Part shown: in pieces, positions 47,280 to 58,200 of the stretch | Layout of the letters: every line of letters starts with the position of its first letter | Numbering within the stretch: the stretch's first letter is position 1 | Assembly (NCBI RefSeq): GCF_000003815.2 | Contig: NC_049982.1 | Coordinates: 24,166,571-24,230,570, forward strand | Length of the DNA stretch: 64,000 bases | Reading direction: 5' to 3' | Source of the DNA: Branchiostoma floridae | Taxonomy: Eukaryota > Chordata > Leptocardii > Amphioxiformes > Branchiostomatidae | Position numbers and translations under genes: made by a program | The notes under the pieces: model-generated | Seen by the model: only the letters and a program-made list of their open reading frames with translations | What the model was told of the DNA's origin: nothing | Databases searched by the model: none

Positions 47280-48300
47280 TACCACTTGGCATAATAATTG
47301 AGAATAAACTACACTGGTATTTACACACTAGAGAAGAGTAACATTATTATGTTCAAATCAAGAGGTTCATTTGGTTAAAATATGGTGTATTTATGAAAAA
47401 CCGTGATCGGATAACAATCTATTCACTTTGAAATTGGAATAAATCTTTTGAATGTAAGTAACAAAAACATAGGGAACGAAAAAAGTCGTGTTTCTGCTCA
47501 GCAATGCTACACAGTCAGTCTCACTTAACACAGCCCCAACAGTTTCCAACATATTTCGATTGACAAAACACTACTAGTATCCACGGACAGGGTTGGCCCC
47601 GGATACTGTTTCGGCCCACACTGTACTGCCAATCCAAAGATCTACATGGAATAGGTCCCCTGCTACAAATTCATGAACAACTTTGACTTTGTACCAAATT
47701 GAGTCTCAATCCCTTTCCGTGTTCAGACAACCGTGCGTGATCATGCATATGTCGACCCTGTGTCGTGGTTTCCGGGTGACGGGACTTAAGTTGGGGGTGA
47801 CAGAGGTGGGGTGTGGTCGGTGTTTGTGTGTGTGCCAGTGTGTGTCCGTGCCAGGATCGGGTGATAAAAATCTCGCTGCATGACAATATAACAGTGAGGT
47901 ACAGATAGATATTTCTGGACTCCTCATTATCATATCTGGGAGTGGGAGTGGTGCACCTGTGGGTGTTTCCAACAACGTGTCTGTACTTCCGGGCACTGAT
48001 TCTTCCCATATATTCGCATTGGAAAACTTATTTTGGAGCCACAGAACTTTGGAGCCGAATTTGATGTTTTACCGGTTAGATAAAGTAATGGATAACTTTC
48101 CCTTCGCAAACTTTCCTAAGCCCAAAATGCCAATTTTCAACTCATACGGACGTAACGAGGCACTGCACTTCCTACTTCAAAGTTAATGTTATGTTGCTGT
48201 TTATCTACGCCAGTCCTTGGCAACCTTCTTACTTTAGAATACCAAAAAAAAAAAACATTTCTAGGAAGAGATACAATACTGTTCTACTGTGTCAACGCCA
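47280..48300. other. Upstream region of the cytokine-like gene
   Basis: No supported exon. Opposed open frames at 47671-48186 look like chance. This stretch has no counterpart upstream of the truncated duplicate at 53060. Confidence 0.35.
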
Positions 48301-48452
48301 GTGAAGTTGTAGCGTAACGCGATAGTAGGCTAGGCGCGGATACGGCTCAAAGATCAAACAAACACACCTGCTGTTACCACGGCGCGCTTTGTACGTCATA
48401 GACAGACAGGTGTTATTGAACGTGCTAAATATAGACAGTAACAGTCAGACAA

Positions 48453-48507
48453 TACGTCACTTTTCGGGGAAGCCCTTCCCGTGGGCGAAGTATCTCGCCT
48501 ATAAAAA
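48453..48507 (+). promoter_or_regulatory. Core promoter of the cytokine-like gene
   Basis: TATAAAAA at 48500-48507 (CTCGCCTATAAAAAGAG). Upstream are a CRE-like TACGTCA at 48453-48459 and the dyad GGGGAAGCCCTTCCC at 48466-48480. All three recur with similar spacing in the truncated duplicate (53187-53245), while nearby bases differ. The dyad has GGGAA/TTCCC half-sites like Rel or NF-kappaB sites but with four extra central bases, so factor identity is open. Confidence 0.7.
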
Positions 48508-48529
48508 GAGCAAAGTTCCAACACTGGCC

Positions 48530-48620
48530 GTACACCAACGGCACGGGCGCCTGAAAATTCGTCTGTTTGTGGAGGCTTGTAGATTCGTTGCTGTTAACTT
48601 AGTCCTTAGTCCAATAATAG
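48530..48620 (+). other. 5' untranslated leader exon of the cytokine-like gene
   Basis: Expected start about 25-30 bp after the TATA box. It ends at CAATAATAG|GTTAGT. The duplicate preserves the same junction (ATACAATAG|GTTGGT). No ATG in good context. Confidence 0.5.
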
Positions 48621-48684
48621 GTTAGTTGCGTTGTATCTAGTTTTCGTTTCAGGTAGTAATGTGTCAATGCGTTTATTCTACTAC

Positions 48685-48870
48685 CTCCATAGAAAATGGA
48701 GGTATTGTGTTGGGTGTGTCTATGCGTTTGTATTTGTGGATGTTTGTAGTCAACAGAACTTAATAATCTCTGGATGGATAACAATGCTATTTGGGATGGC
48801 AGTAGAGGTTGGGAAGACGAAGGTTTAGGAACTTTTGGGGTCTCCTAGTTTGTGGTATCAACGAAACGTT
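48685..48870. repeat. CCTCCAT..ATGGAGG repeat in the leader intron
   Basis: ACCTCCATAGAAAATGGAGG hairpin followed by text shared with 4740-4980. The same insertion is in the truncated duplicate (53400-53520), so it predates the duplication. Confidence 0.65.
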
Positions 48871-48968
48871 TTGACTTTGTGTTGCTGGGCTACTTTTTTT
48901 TAAGTAAAAGATCTCACCATGATCCAATTGTGTCTTTTTAACAGGGCCTACAAACTGTCAACAACGAC

Positions 48969-50918
48969 ATGCTGCTACTAGAGAAAATCGTCTTCGTTAC
49001 AATTTTGGGGATGTGTGTCTTCAGTCTTTGCACAGCCGGAAGACGAGAAAAAGGGTGTTCGGAAAGAAATATGAAGAACAATTACCGCAAATTCTCCAAA
49101 ATACACGACAGAGTCAATACCGCCTTGAGGAAAGTGACCACTACGTCCGAAAAGGTGAGAATCTTCTGTACTGTTCCATTGTAAAACACCCGGCAGCAAA
49201 ACGAAAAATTCTTGTAACACAAACTAGATAAATATGAACGTGACTGAACTCTTAGTAACTTTTCCTTCTTCAGGGCCAAAATGGGCACTAATACTCGATA
49301 CCACTTTGTGGCATTGGAGGAAGGATGCGGTTCCAAACGTAACTGAGTCTAAATGATGTTGTTTTATTCTAAATTACAGGTGGAGGAACATGTTTCACGT
49401 GAGGACAGGACCAACCCGGATAGTTTGTTACTGAAAGTTGGAGATCTACTTTTCGAAGACGGTCCGAGCTTCTCGGGACTGAGACTTAAAGGACTGAAGT
49501 TGCCAGACTTGGGTCTCGACGTAAGTGTACTTAAATCGCCTCTTGGAAATGTTTGGTGTTTATTTGTTTGTATCACAACCGTCGTTAAGGTGTAACATAC
49601 CACCTCTGTTAGACCACTTTGATTGGGTCACTCTCTTTTGTAAGTTGATTAAGTTCAAGTCTCGTGTTCTAAAAACCTTTAACCTTAAACCCTGTGTAAC
49701 TAAATTTCAAATCGATAGGAAAGCACAGTCTAGGTTCGTACATTGGCGGAGGTATGAGGTCGTGGAACTCTAGTAATTAGTAACTTTTTTAAAGGGACAT
49801 GACAAATCAAAATCGTCCGTGGTTAGCAAGCGAATGTACTGAGCCTGCGGTCACTACGGAGGATGGTTTTTTGAAGCCGTTTTTATTTCTTGTTCTTGTT
49901 CTTGTTCTGTACATCAACAACTATGCTTTCATTCAAGTGTATGTATACAATTGTATTAAGTATTATATAAAGTACAATAATAATTCTTGCTGTCTACAGG
50001 ATATAGCGAAGTTTCAAATTTACATGGCGGAACTGGGGGTACTCAACAGTGAGCTGGACAGGCTGGAGGATGACGTCATTGAGAATGTACGTCATCTTGA
50101 GGAGGAGGACAAGTTGCTCGTACTGAAAGGCGTGATGGAAGATCTTCCCATCCTCAAGGAATATTTGAAGGAAATCCACAAGGACGCATCTGAGTTGGTG
50201 AGTGTAGCACATTTCTATCATTACTTTAAACATTATTTCTTTGTATTAAATATTATTTTGAAAGTAAACTAGCTTAACATAGTCATTCATAGGTCAAATT
50301 GTAACAAAGGGAAATGTTCATTTAATTCATAAATTCGTTTGTCATTTCTCTTTGTAGACGGAAAAAATTAAGAGATGTGTGCCCAACGCACACGTGGACA
50401 TCCTGGTCGAACAGTACATAACACAAGTCGAGTCTACCAGACAGACGGTAAGTTTATACATCAATTGGCATTGTTTACCTTGCCTGTTTGTGCGCATGTA
50501 GTAATTAAACAATGTATGGATTGTGTACATCTTTGTTATATTGGCAGTTGTTGCAAGCACAACGTCGACTGATCTTGGTACTGCAGCACAGCTTCCGTTT
50601 TTCCTATTGCTAATTGTGTCATTTCATTTTGTTCTCTATCTGCAGGCTCCAAGTAGGACTCGGCGAGATACACAAGAGGCCACGGCAAGCTCCTCGATCT
50701 TGCTTGGGAAGATCAGGCACCACGTCGGCCGCGAACGTCGGGACACGGCCGGAGCAGGGGAGAGCGCCCTCCAGCACAGCTGGTGGGTACTGCAGGACCT
50801 AGAGAATCTCCTCCAACATGACGTCATCTCGACACTCAACAGCATGACGAACAAGAGTAGTGGGGAAGGAGGCAGGAGGAAACGCTCAAAGAAGGGGAAG
50901 AACAGTCAGTCAGACTAA
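48969..50918 (+). CDS. Secreted helical protein, candidate IL-10/IFN-gamma-like class II cytokine (295 aa)
   Basis: Five coding exons: 48969-49154, 49380-49520, 50000-50197, 50358-50447 and 50646-50918 (62, 47, 66, 30 and 90 codons, then TAA). All four introns are GT-AG and phase 0. The first coding exon opens at 48945 after CTTTTTAACAG. Residues 1-23 form a signal peptide (MLLLEKIVFVTILGMCVFSL, CTA). The mature part has only two cysteines, C30 and C182. Predicted amphipathic helices: about 33-58 (NYRKFSKIHDRVNTALRKV), exon 3 (DIAKFQIYMAELGVLNSELD, then HLEEEDKLLVLKGVMEDLPI), exon 4 and late exon 5 (SWWVLQDLENLLQHDVISTL). Class II helical cytokine genes (IL-10 family, type III and fish interferons) have this five-exon, all-phase-0 plan. 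The motif KIKRC....VEQ in exon 4 resembles IL-10 around its LRRC disulfide cysteine. The tail GGRRKRSKKGK recalls interferon-gamma. Longer than IL-10 (about 178 aa) because of an insert at the start of exon 5 with dibasic sites (RTRRD, RERRD). It could be another secreted helical protein; gene model confident, family inferred. Confidence 0.8.
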
Positions 50919-51975
50919 ACCAACTGCCTCACTAGGTGCGGGCGGTTAATGAAATCGTATTTGGGGGAGGTTGAAGACTATGATATGTTGTAAGAGTTTG
51001 CTTCTCTATATTAGGGAGGGTAAACTTCTGACATTTTCAACCTCACTCCTCGCTTAGTACACGCTAAGTGTTTGTTGTTGAACTTCTTTGGAGGTTCATG
51101 TACAGGTTATACCTGACATTAAAGATGTTAAACAGATACGCACCAGTCCTTAAATGTTAGTTTTGCCATTTATCGAATACTAGTATTATCGTGTAAAGAT
51201 TGTATTTGTGTGGGTGTTTGATAAAGTTATTTCAGATTAGAATGATTCTAAATTTATCTATTGTTTTCAATAGCCAAACAGGTACACCGTGCAATTAAGT
51301 ATTGTTAGATATATTGCATATTGTTTATAACTTATTGTGCAGAGGTAATAGATATATCAACAGAAGCGATATGTGCTCATACATATGTATATTTTACACA
51401 GCTATTTATTTTGTACAAAATACATATTATATATTTTTCAAATATAATATATTATATTGTTGCAATTATATGCAGGGGCAGCTACATCTAAACAATGTCG
51501 CAGGCAGTACAGTGTTTCTTGCTTGCTGAACAAAATTTAATGTGGAAGTCGAGTTTATAAGAATGAATTGCCGAACAAATGTTAGATTTGAGCTTGAGAA
51601 TAGAAATGGCTGAACAAATTAAAGGTTAGATTCTCACTTGCGAGAATGAAATGTAGTGCACATTGCACCTTTCGTAACTAGATACAGCTCGAAAAAGTTT
51701 ATTAATGAAAGTGGCAGTAATTAGTCTATGCTAATGAAGTTTTTAATTTACAATTTGCCATTGAACTTTATGTTTCTGTAGTACTGTTATATAGTATAAG
51801 TCGGGTAAAAATAATACTACTTTGAGATAAACTTTATAACAGCAATATTGTTTGTGTTGTTGTCATGAAGTTAAAGTTATTTTTTTGTATTGTTGCAAAA
51901 TTTGTCTGTTAAGTGAATACTTTGTATGACGAATCCCTTCTGCCAACAGAATAAAATGAGTTTGATTTTAAAATG
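50919..51975 (+). other. 3' UTR of the cytokine-like gene, with ATTTA motifs
   Basis: Runs from the TAA to about 20 nt after AATAAA. It holds ATTTA pentamers at 51168-51172, 51252-51256 and 51404-51408 (the last inside TATTTATTT). AU-rich elements of this type destabilise many cytokine mRNAs, but the region is AT-rich, so chance is possible. Confidence 0.55.
51950..51955 (+). terminator. Probable polyadenylation signal of the cytokine-like gene
   Basis: AATAAA in CAACAGAATAAAATGAG, about 1 kb after the stop, followed within 30 nt by a T/G-rich stretch (TTTTTGTAGTGT). Confidence 0.55.
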
Positions 51976-52007
51976 TTTTTGTAGTGTATTATCATGCCTG
52001 AGAAAGC

Positions 52008-52033
52008 TATATATATATATATATATATATATG
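52008..52033. repeat. (AT)n microsatellite
   Basis: About 12 uninterrupted AT dinucleotides. Confidence 0.95.
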
Positions 52034-52239
52034 TTAATCTTTAGATCTTTAAAGATCCTTAGATTCTCCCGTTTTGCGACAGTGTCACACTGATACTACA
52101 TGTATGGTTGGTTGCCCGAGATTTGAAATTGCGGTTCCGTAGCGGAGGTCTACTAGATCACGACACAACTTGAAACAAGATAGAGTGTAAGACCATAGGA
52201 GACTGTTTCAAAATGTTCAAGGCAATCACCGCAAGTTAC

Positions 52240-53040
52240 CCGCTCCACTGCATGTCGGTATTTTTGCCTGGGTGGACAGTAGCTGTGGGCAGTAGGCCAA
52301 ATGACCGGAAGTCGTGGGTCAGTTGAAAAGCGAAAGGTGGTCACCGAGGTAGAATGGAATCCGAAATTTGTGTGGAACGCTGCAAATTTGTGGAACGCTG
52401 TAAGCCATAATTAACCTCATTTCACTTCATAAGAAAATCTAGGTGCGTTCAGGGGGGGGGGGGGCATCTTCACTCAGTTTATACGAGTATTCTTTTCAAG
52501 CTTTGACCCAGATACTAGTATTCTATTTGAATAAAGCCTCCTTGCCTTGACACAGATAACTAGTACTATACTGCCCGCGTGTACCGTCGTTCTGGTTTTG
52601 CTGCTTATAAATACCTTGTTGTCCCTGCATATGTCTGTTATGTCTGTTATCAGTGACCTGTACCTAGCCCATCGAGGCATGAATGTACAATAAAGGTCTT
52701 TCAATTAATTAATTAATAATACAGGTATTAAAGACATCAGTCTGCAGTTGTATTTGCGATGCGAGGATCGAGGTCTAAGAGTCATCGGAAATTTCGGGAG
52801 TGTTGGTGAATTTCGGGAGTCAACTGAAATCTGGGGGGGGGGGCGTTCCACATCACAGGAATAATTGGGGGCGTTCACCTGGCCATGGGGACAAGGACGT
52901 TAAATGAAACGTATTTGATATGGGGCGTAGAAGGATTTTCTCCCAATTCTCAACCCGGGGCCAGACCGGACAGCTTTCGGAAGCGAAAAATATTATATAA
53001 AAGGCAAGAAAACAATAAGAACGTAAAGAAATTGTCCTGA
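52240..53040. repeat. Segment shared with 44910-45330
   Basis: Second copy of the shared segment, interrupted by a LINE tail at 52618-52700 and by G-rich runs near 52453 and 52835. It leads directly into the truncated promoter copy. Confidence 0.65.
52618..52700 (+). mobile_element. LINE 3' tail, plus strand
   Basis: TCAGTGACCTGTACCTAGCC, GGCATGAATGTACAATAAAG and an (ATTA)n tail. Same family as the minus-strand tails at 37650 and 41866. Confidence 0.6.
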
Positions 53041-53059
53041 GCCTAATTTGAGAATATTC

Positions 53060-53640
53060 GTTTGTAACGCGATATAGCACCCTAGGCGTGGATACGGTTC
53101 AGAGATCAAACAAGACACGTTACTATGGCGACCCGTATACGTCACAGAGAGCCAGGTGTTAAATATAGACGGTAACAGGCCGACAATACGTCACGTATTT
53201 TTTTGGGAAGCCCTTCCGCTGGGCGAAATTCCTCGCCTATAAAAAGTGAACAATTCCAACACTGGCCGTATTATTGCAACGGCACGGGCGCTTGAAAAGT
53301 TGTCTGTTTTTGGAGGCTAATGGAGATTCTTTACTGTCAACTTCGTCCTTTATACAATAGGTTGGTGGCGTTGTTTTTAGCTTTCGTTTCATGTAGCATT
53401 GTTACATCGATGAAAAATGGAAGTATAGTGTAGGACGTGTCTGTACGTTTGTATAAGTGGATATCTGAACATTGTCAGCAGAAATTAACAACCTCTCAAT
53501 TGATGTGGCAGTGCTGGGCTGCTGAAAAAATCTTACCATGACCCTATTGTGTGTTTTTTTCTTCAAACAGGTGCTCCAAACTGTCACCAACAACATGCTG
53601 CTACTGGGGAAAATCGGGGCAGTACCAAGGAAAGCCTCTA
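53060..53640 (+). pseudogene. Truncated duplicate of the cytokine-like gene (promoter, leader, first codons)
   Basis: Matches 48308-48990: CRE-like site 53187-53193, dyad 53205-53217, TATAAAAA 53238-53245, leader exon ending ACAATAG|GTTGGT, the intronic CCTCCAT-type repeat, acceptor CTTCAAACAG, then CCAAACTGTCACCAACAACA and an ATG at about 53593. After about six codons (MLLLGKI) similarity stops and the text becomes GGCAGTACCAAGGAAAGCC, which resembles the interior of the CCTCCATG element at 39850. No counterpart of exons 2-5 follows before the SSUH2 gene. Loss was probably by recombination or insertion at that repeat. Promoter elements look intact, so a non-coding transcript is possible. Confidence 0.8.
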
Positions 53641-53649
53641 TGGGATAAC

Positions 53650-54090
53650 ATAAACTCTCATAATAGCTCGACATAAAAAAAAAGTTTGGTCTGGCATGTG
53701 TTAGTATTCATTCAAAAGTCTTTATTTCATCCTCATAAAAGATTGATTTCTTTCATGTATGTATAAACAATAGAACCTATGTATGTTATAACGTTACATA
53801 ACGTTATCTGTATTTAAGAGATGGATTTTAAAAATGCCACTGCTTAACGTTATATCTGAAAGCACAGTATGATTGTTTACAGTGAGTTTGTCACTGCACT
53901 TCAAACATAGGGTTTGTTTGGCGTGGTAATTGTGGAATTGAAGACAATTGTTCAAATATTGTGTTAGTCAATTCAATTTAATTCATTTAAAGCCTGCTAA
54001 ATGACACAAGGAAATGTAACGTTAGTTTACTGTACTGTATTGTGGTGTGGCACTTTGGCAACCTCGCTGTGGTCACCAATCGATTTCACA
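53650..54090. other. No gene recognised
   Basis: AT-rich sequence between the truncated duplicate and the presumed end of SSUH2. Confidence 0.4.
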
Positions 54091-54098
54091 GAACAAAT

Positions 54099-55111
54099 TT
54101 TATTCAAAACAAATCTTTTTATGCTTTGTGTGTTCTGTTGTATTTCTAGCCATACCTGTACGATTTGCATGACATTCCCATTATAAAGTCAAGGTTAACA
54201 TAAATCTAAGGTTAACGCAGCATTTTAGGCTGTCAGTGTACCACAGTCCAGTGAGATACTGGCTTAAGACAAGTATTATCAATAAGTCACAAACTTGTAA
54301 AATCAAACACACAGAAATATAAAACTCTGACATCTGAGTAACGTTACTGTCATATAGAAAGAATGCATTTTGAAGCAAGTCTGACTCATATTTACATCAT
54401 CATACAGTACATGTACAATGCATTTGCTTGCAAAAAACATGATTATAAAGTACTACATTATAGAGAGAGATGGCCAGGTCTTTTGTGAAAAAAAGGTAGA
54501 AAATCTGTAACACACGTATACTTCAACAGTGAGACAGTGTATGTGTACGGTTTGTATGCATTTTATACATATCCTAGACTGCATAACAGTTAACTAAGTG
54601 ACTACATTAATTGTATTTTGACACGATGTCATGTCAAAAGAACTGGCTAAGATATCTTCTGAGAAGTGTCACAAAACCAAATTGGCACAAACTGGAAATG
54701 AACTCATTTCCAATGATACAAATATTTACATGTACATAGGTCTCTGAAGTGGAATTCATTTTCAATCTACCCAGGTATGCAGCTTATATTCTTCAGCACA
54801 AATCCAAGTCAGGTACAAATGTATGTAATGCCACAAAGTGGTTTGATTAATGATGACATATATGCATACCAATATGCATTCCAACAAGCAACCTATTTAC
54901 ATGTAGTAACAGTGCAACTGAGGTATCTCATTTATGATTAATGAGTTAATAACAAAAATAGATAATAAACTAGATAGTGCCAGTGAGTAATTCAGTGAAT
55001 AACAGAGATTCAGTTAAGATTCAAAGTAAGTTTGTTTCCACGTCTCAACGGGATCAAGTTGTTCCCAGTTTCACCGTGTAAACAAAGTCCCTTTCCTGTG
55101 CACCCTCCAGA
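54099..55111 (-). other. SSUH2: Presumed SSUH2 3' UTR
   Basis: Minus-strand sequence after the SSUH2 stop. The first AATAAA I noticed (plus-strand TTTATT) is at 54099-54104, about 1 kb downstream. No coding frame of note. The end is inferred. Confidence 0.35.
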
Positions 55112-55258
55112 TTACAGGATGACACAGCCCCAGCAGCACTGATGCGGGTAATCGGGCGCGTGGACGCGGTGCTCGTTCCCGTACACCCAGTAGCGAGTGT
55201 TGACCTCCTGCCAGTTGTAGTCTATCTCAAACACGGGGACGTTCCTCAGGGTGTGGCG
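55112..55258 (-). CDS. SSUH2: SSUH2 last exon
   Basis: 147 nt including TAA, acceptor GTTTTTCCAG|CGC. Encodes RHTLRNVPVFEIDYNWQEVN and TRYWVYGNEHRVHAPDYPHQ, ending CCWGCVIL. Confidence 0.95.
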   Translation of the reverse strand, partial: RHTLRNVPVFEIDYNWQEVNTRYWVYGNEHRVHAPDYPHQCCWGCVIL

Positions 55259-58200
55259 CTGGAAAAACAAACATATGATTGAAAATCAGAAAACACGTAA
55301 AACACGTACCTCCAAATTTTCCCTGTCTGCAAAGTACACCTTGATCACGGAATGGCCTAGTCTTGCCAGATCACAAAACTAGGCCCTATAATCCACGAAA
55401 GTCTCAGGCCTTAAGTCTTGTGATCTCATGAGACTTAAGGGCCTCTTCGTGATCAATTAGTACTAAGCAGACCAAAAATATTTGGAAGTACATTGTACGT
55501 GTTTTAAGAGTCACCGATTGAAGAATGATTTGCTGTTAAACAAAATGAATTTTTCAGAAGGCCTTTTAACAATTGTAACAGTACTAAATATCTAATACTA
55601 CAATACCACTGGCAGAATTATGAGAGTTGACACTTGATAGCTATTACTATTCACTAAGCAATGAAACACAACTGAACCTAAGTAAGACTAGTACCTGTTG
55701 TAAGATCCTCCCAGCCCTCTCGTAGGTGGAGGTGTGGTACTGCACCAGGCTCTGGGAGTTGGCATTCACGTCCTGGTCGGTGAAGTGAGTGATCGGCCAC
55801 ACCTACAGACAGTCACATGCAACTTGATGACTGGCAAACATCAGCACTTGAAATAATGATGGGATTTAATCTTTTTAACAATATCAGTCAGTTTGAATTT
55901 ACTATATGAGGCTGATGTTAATGACCCACTTTTCTGTCAGTGTCTATACAACACAACATTTAGTGGCCAGTGGACTACCTTATGAATTTGCTTATTTGCT
56001 TTCCTCACTCGGTGGTTCATTTGGTCACTGGCCAGGTGTTATAACACTATAAGCACATCTGCTAAGACAGAATACGGGGTATAATCTGACCAGAGATCAC
56101 CTTTATCTGTGGAGTAACCTATGTTTGTCCTTTCTAAAAACCTGGTATCTTAAGAGATATCAAGTTAACGGACGGTGGTTTCAAACTGCAATATTTTTGA
56201 AAAATTTGCAATTCTAAACCAATTTGACTTGATGTCAATGTTTTTAAAGACAACAGATGTAGGTTACCCCGTTGATAAAGGTGAACTAGTGTTATATTCC
56301 CTGGCCTGTTTTACTGCAGTTTGGGAGAAGGAGTGAACAGTATGAAAGTTGAGGCTTACCCTGATGAGAGTCTGTTGGAAGATGACCAACCCTCCTGCAT
56401 CCTTGATGAGCTCATCAGGCATGTCAGTCCTCTCTGTCACATGATCAGACACCATGTTCTTACTGTGGGGGATACAAACACAGTCTTGCTGTTAGAGGGA
56501 AAGATATGAACAAACAAACAAACAAGTTAAATCAACCAATTGGTCAATCAATAAATTAATCAATCACCAAGTCAATCAATCAAACAATCAATTATTATTT
56601 TGCACATTCCCTACATTATATGCTACAGTATGTAAGCAGTTAATGATAATGCACTGTCCTTGGGAAATGCACCAGACATAAATTTTCTCAATAGACTCCT
56701 TACCACTTAAAGCATTGACAAGGATCATCTTCCATATAAAGTGGAGATCCCATATTTGAGAGGAATTTCATCTCGCAATGTTAAAGAGCCCATAACACTT
56801 ACTGATAAACAAATGGGTTCTGGACGGTCTCGTCTTATGCTGCTTGTAATTATTGATTAACTGGTTACGTAGTAACGTTACATACAAACAAAAAGAAAAG
56901 AAAAGACTTACAAGTTGACAGTAAGCTGAATGTACCACTTCAGATCACGGCAGCCTTGGCACACACCACATGTCACCCTGCCATCTCCTCCACACCTGAT
57001 ACACCTGTAACATTCAAACAGGGCATCTGCAGTTAGAACAATATAAATTGCCATCAAATTATGCAAATTTCATATTCCAAATGTAACAAAACTAATAAAT
57101 TTCAGTGAACATTAATACTGATTATGGAAATCAATATTTTACCTGAACAGTATCATACCTACATGTACACAATGTAAGTACAGGAATATGAAAAACAATA
57201 ATTTGCATAGCAACTTGTTGCTTTTATATTTATGTATGTCACAGGTCACACCTATTAGCCTCCCTGCCTACGTGCCCTCTTTGTATTGCCCATGTTGAAT
57301 GAATGAAGTCAAGGTCAAAACTTATTGCTACAAAAATGGGCAAAATTGCCCTGATGGAGTCATTGAAAATAAAACTGTAAACCTCAAGGTAGCTGCAGTA
57401 GTATCTCTAAGTTTTCTGTTTTTGTGGTAACTTTTCTACTGTGCCTGACATCACTTGTTATTTCCATTGAGTCACTTAACTACAGCGAGGACATCCTTTT
57501 ATTTCAGCCTCAGACTCAAAATGCCTAATTCTTTAATCATGATATTATTGTGCCATGACATTCAACGTTAGTTCTCCTTTATCCGTTGGGTAACCTATTT
57601 CCGTTTTTGTCAAAACAGGGTATGTAACATCTATTATCATAATACCGGTACGTTTACGACGATTTCTCTAGCCATACTGATTTGACAAATTGTCAACGCA
57701 TCATTTTCTCCAGTTACATGTTGCTGTTATAGCTTACCCTTGCCACTTCTTCTGTGTAACTTTTCTGCCACTCTTGTCCTGCTAAAAGCGTAATATTGTA
57801 ATTGTAACACGCCGCGGAATTACACGACGAACGGGCCCGTGGTTGGGAGGGGGTAAAAAATACCGGTAGGAAGAAACACGGCACAATTAACTGCCGCTAT
57901 GTACATTTATACATCCTCTGATGTTCCTTCCTTTTCTGTCAGTAAATGCATAAAACATAAACCTGCATGAGCATACAAAATGTCATGAGAAAACGGACGT
58001 ATACTGTCAAGAATTTTCATTTAACTCCTGTCCGTCACAACCGCTATGACGTAACACTTCACTGCTAGCGTAGATATAAAAATGGCGGGAAAATGGCTGC
58101 GTACGTTCAATTTTGCCCATTCAGTCGTATATCCGGGCTATTATGCAACGGTTCTTCACACTTTTACATGAGTTGTAGGTCACCAACAGAAATTCAAGAT

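Noticed and set aside
49353-49603. Opposed open frames over exon 2 of the cytokine-like gene
   Set aside because: The plus-strand frame is the exon itself extended into introns, and the minus-strand one is its shadow.
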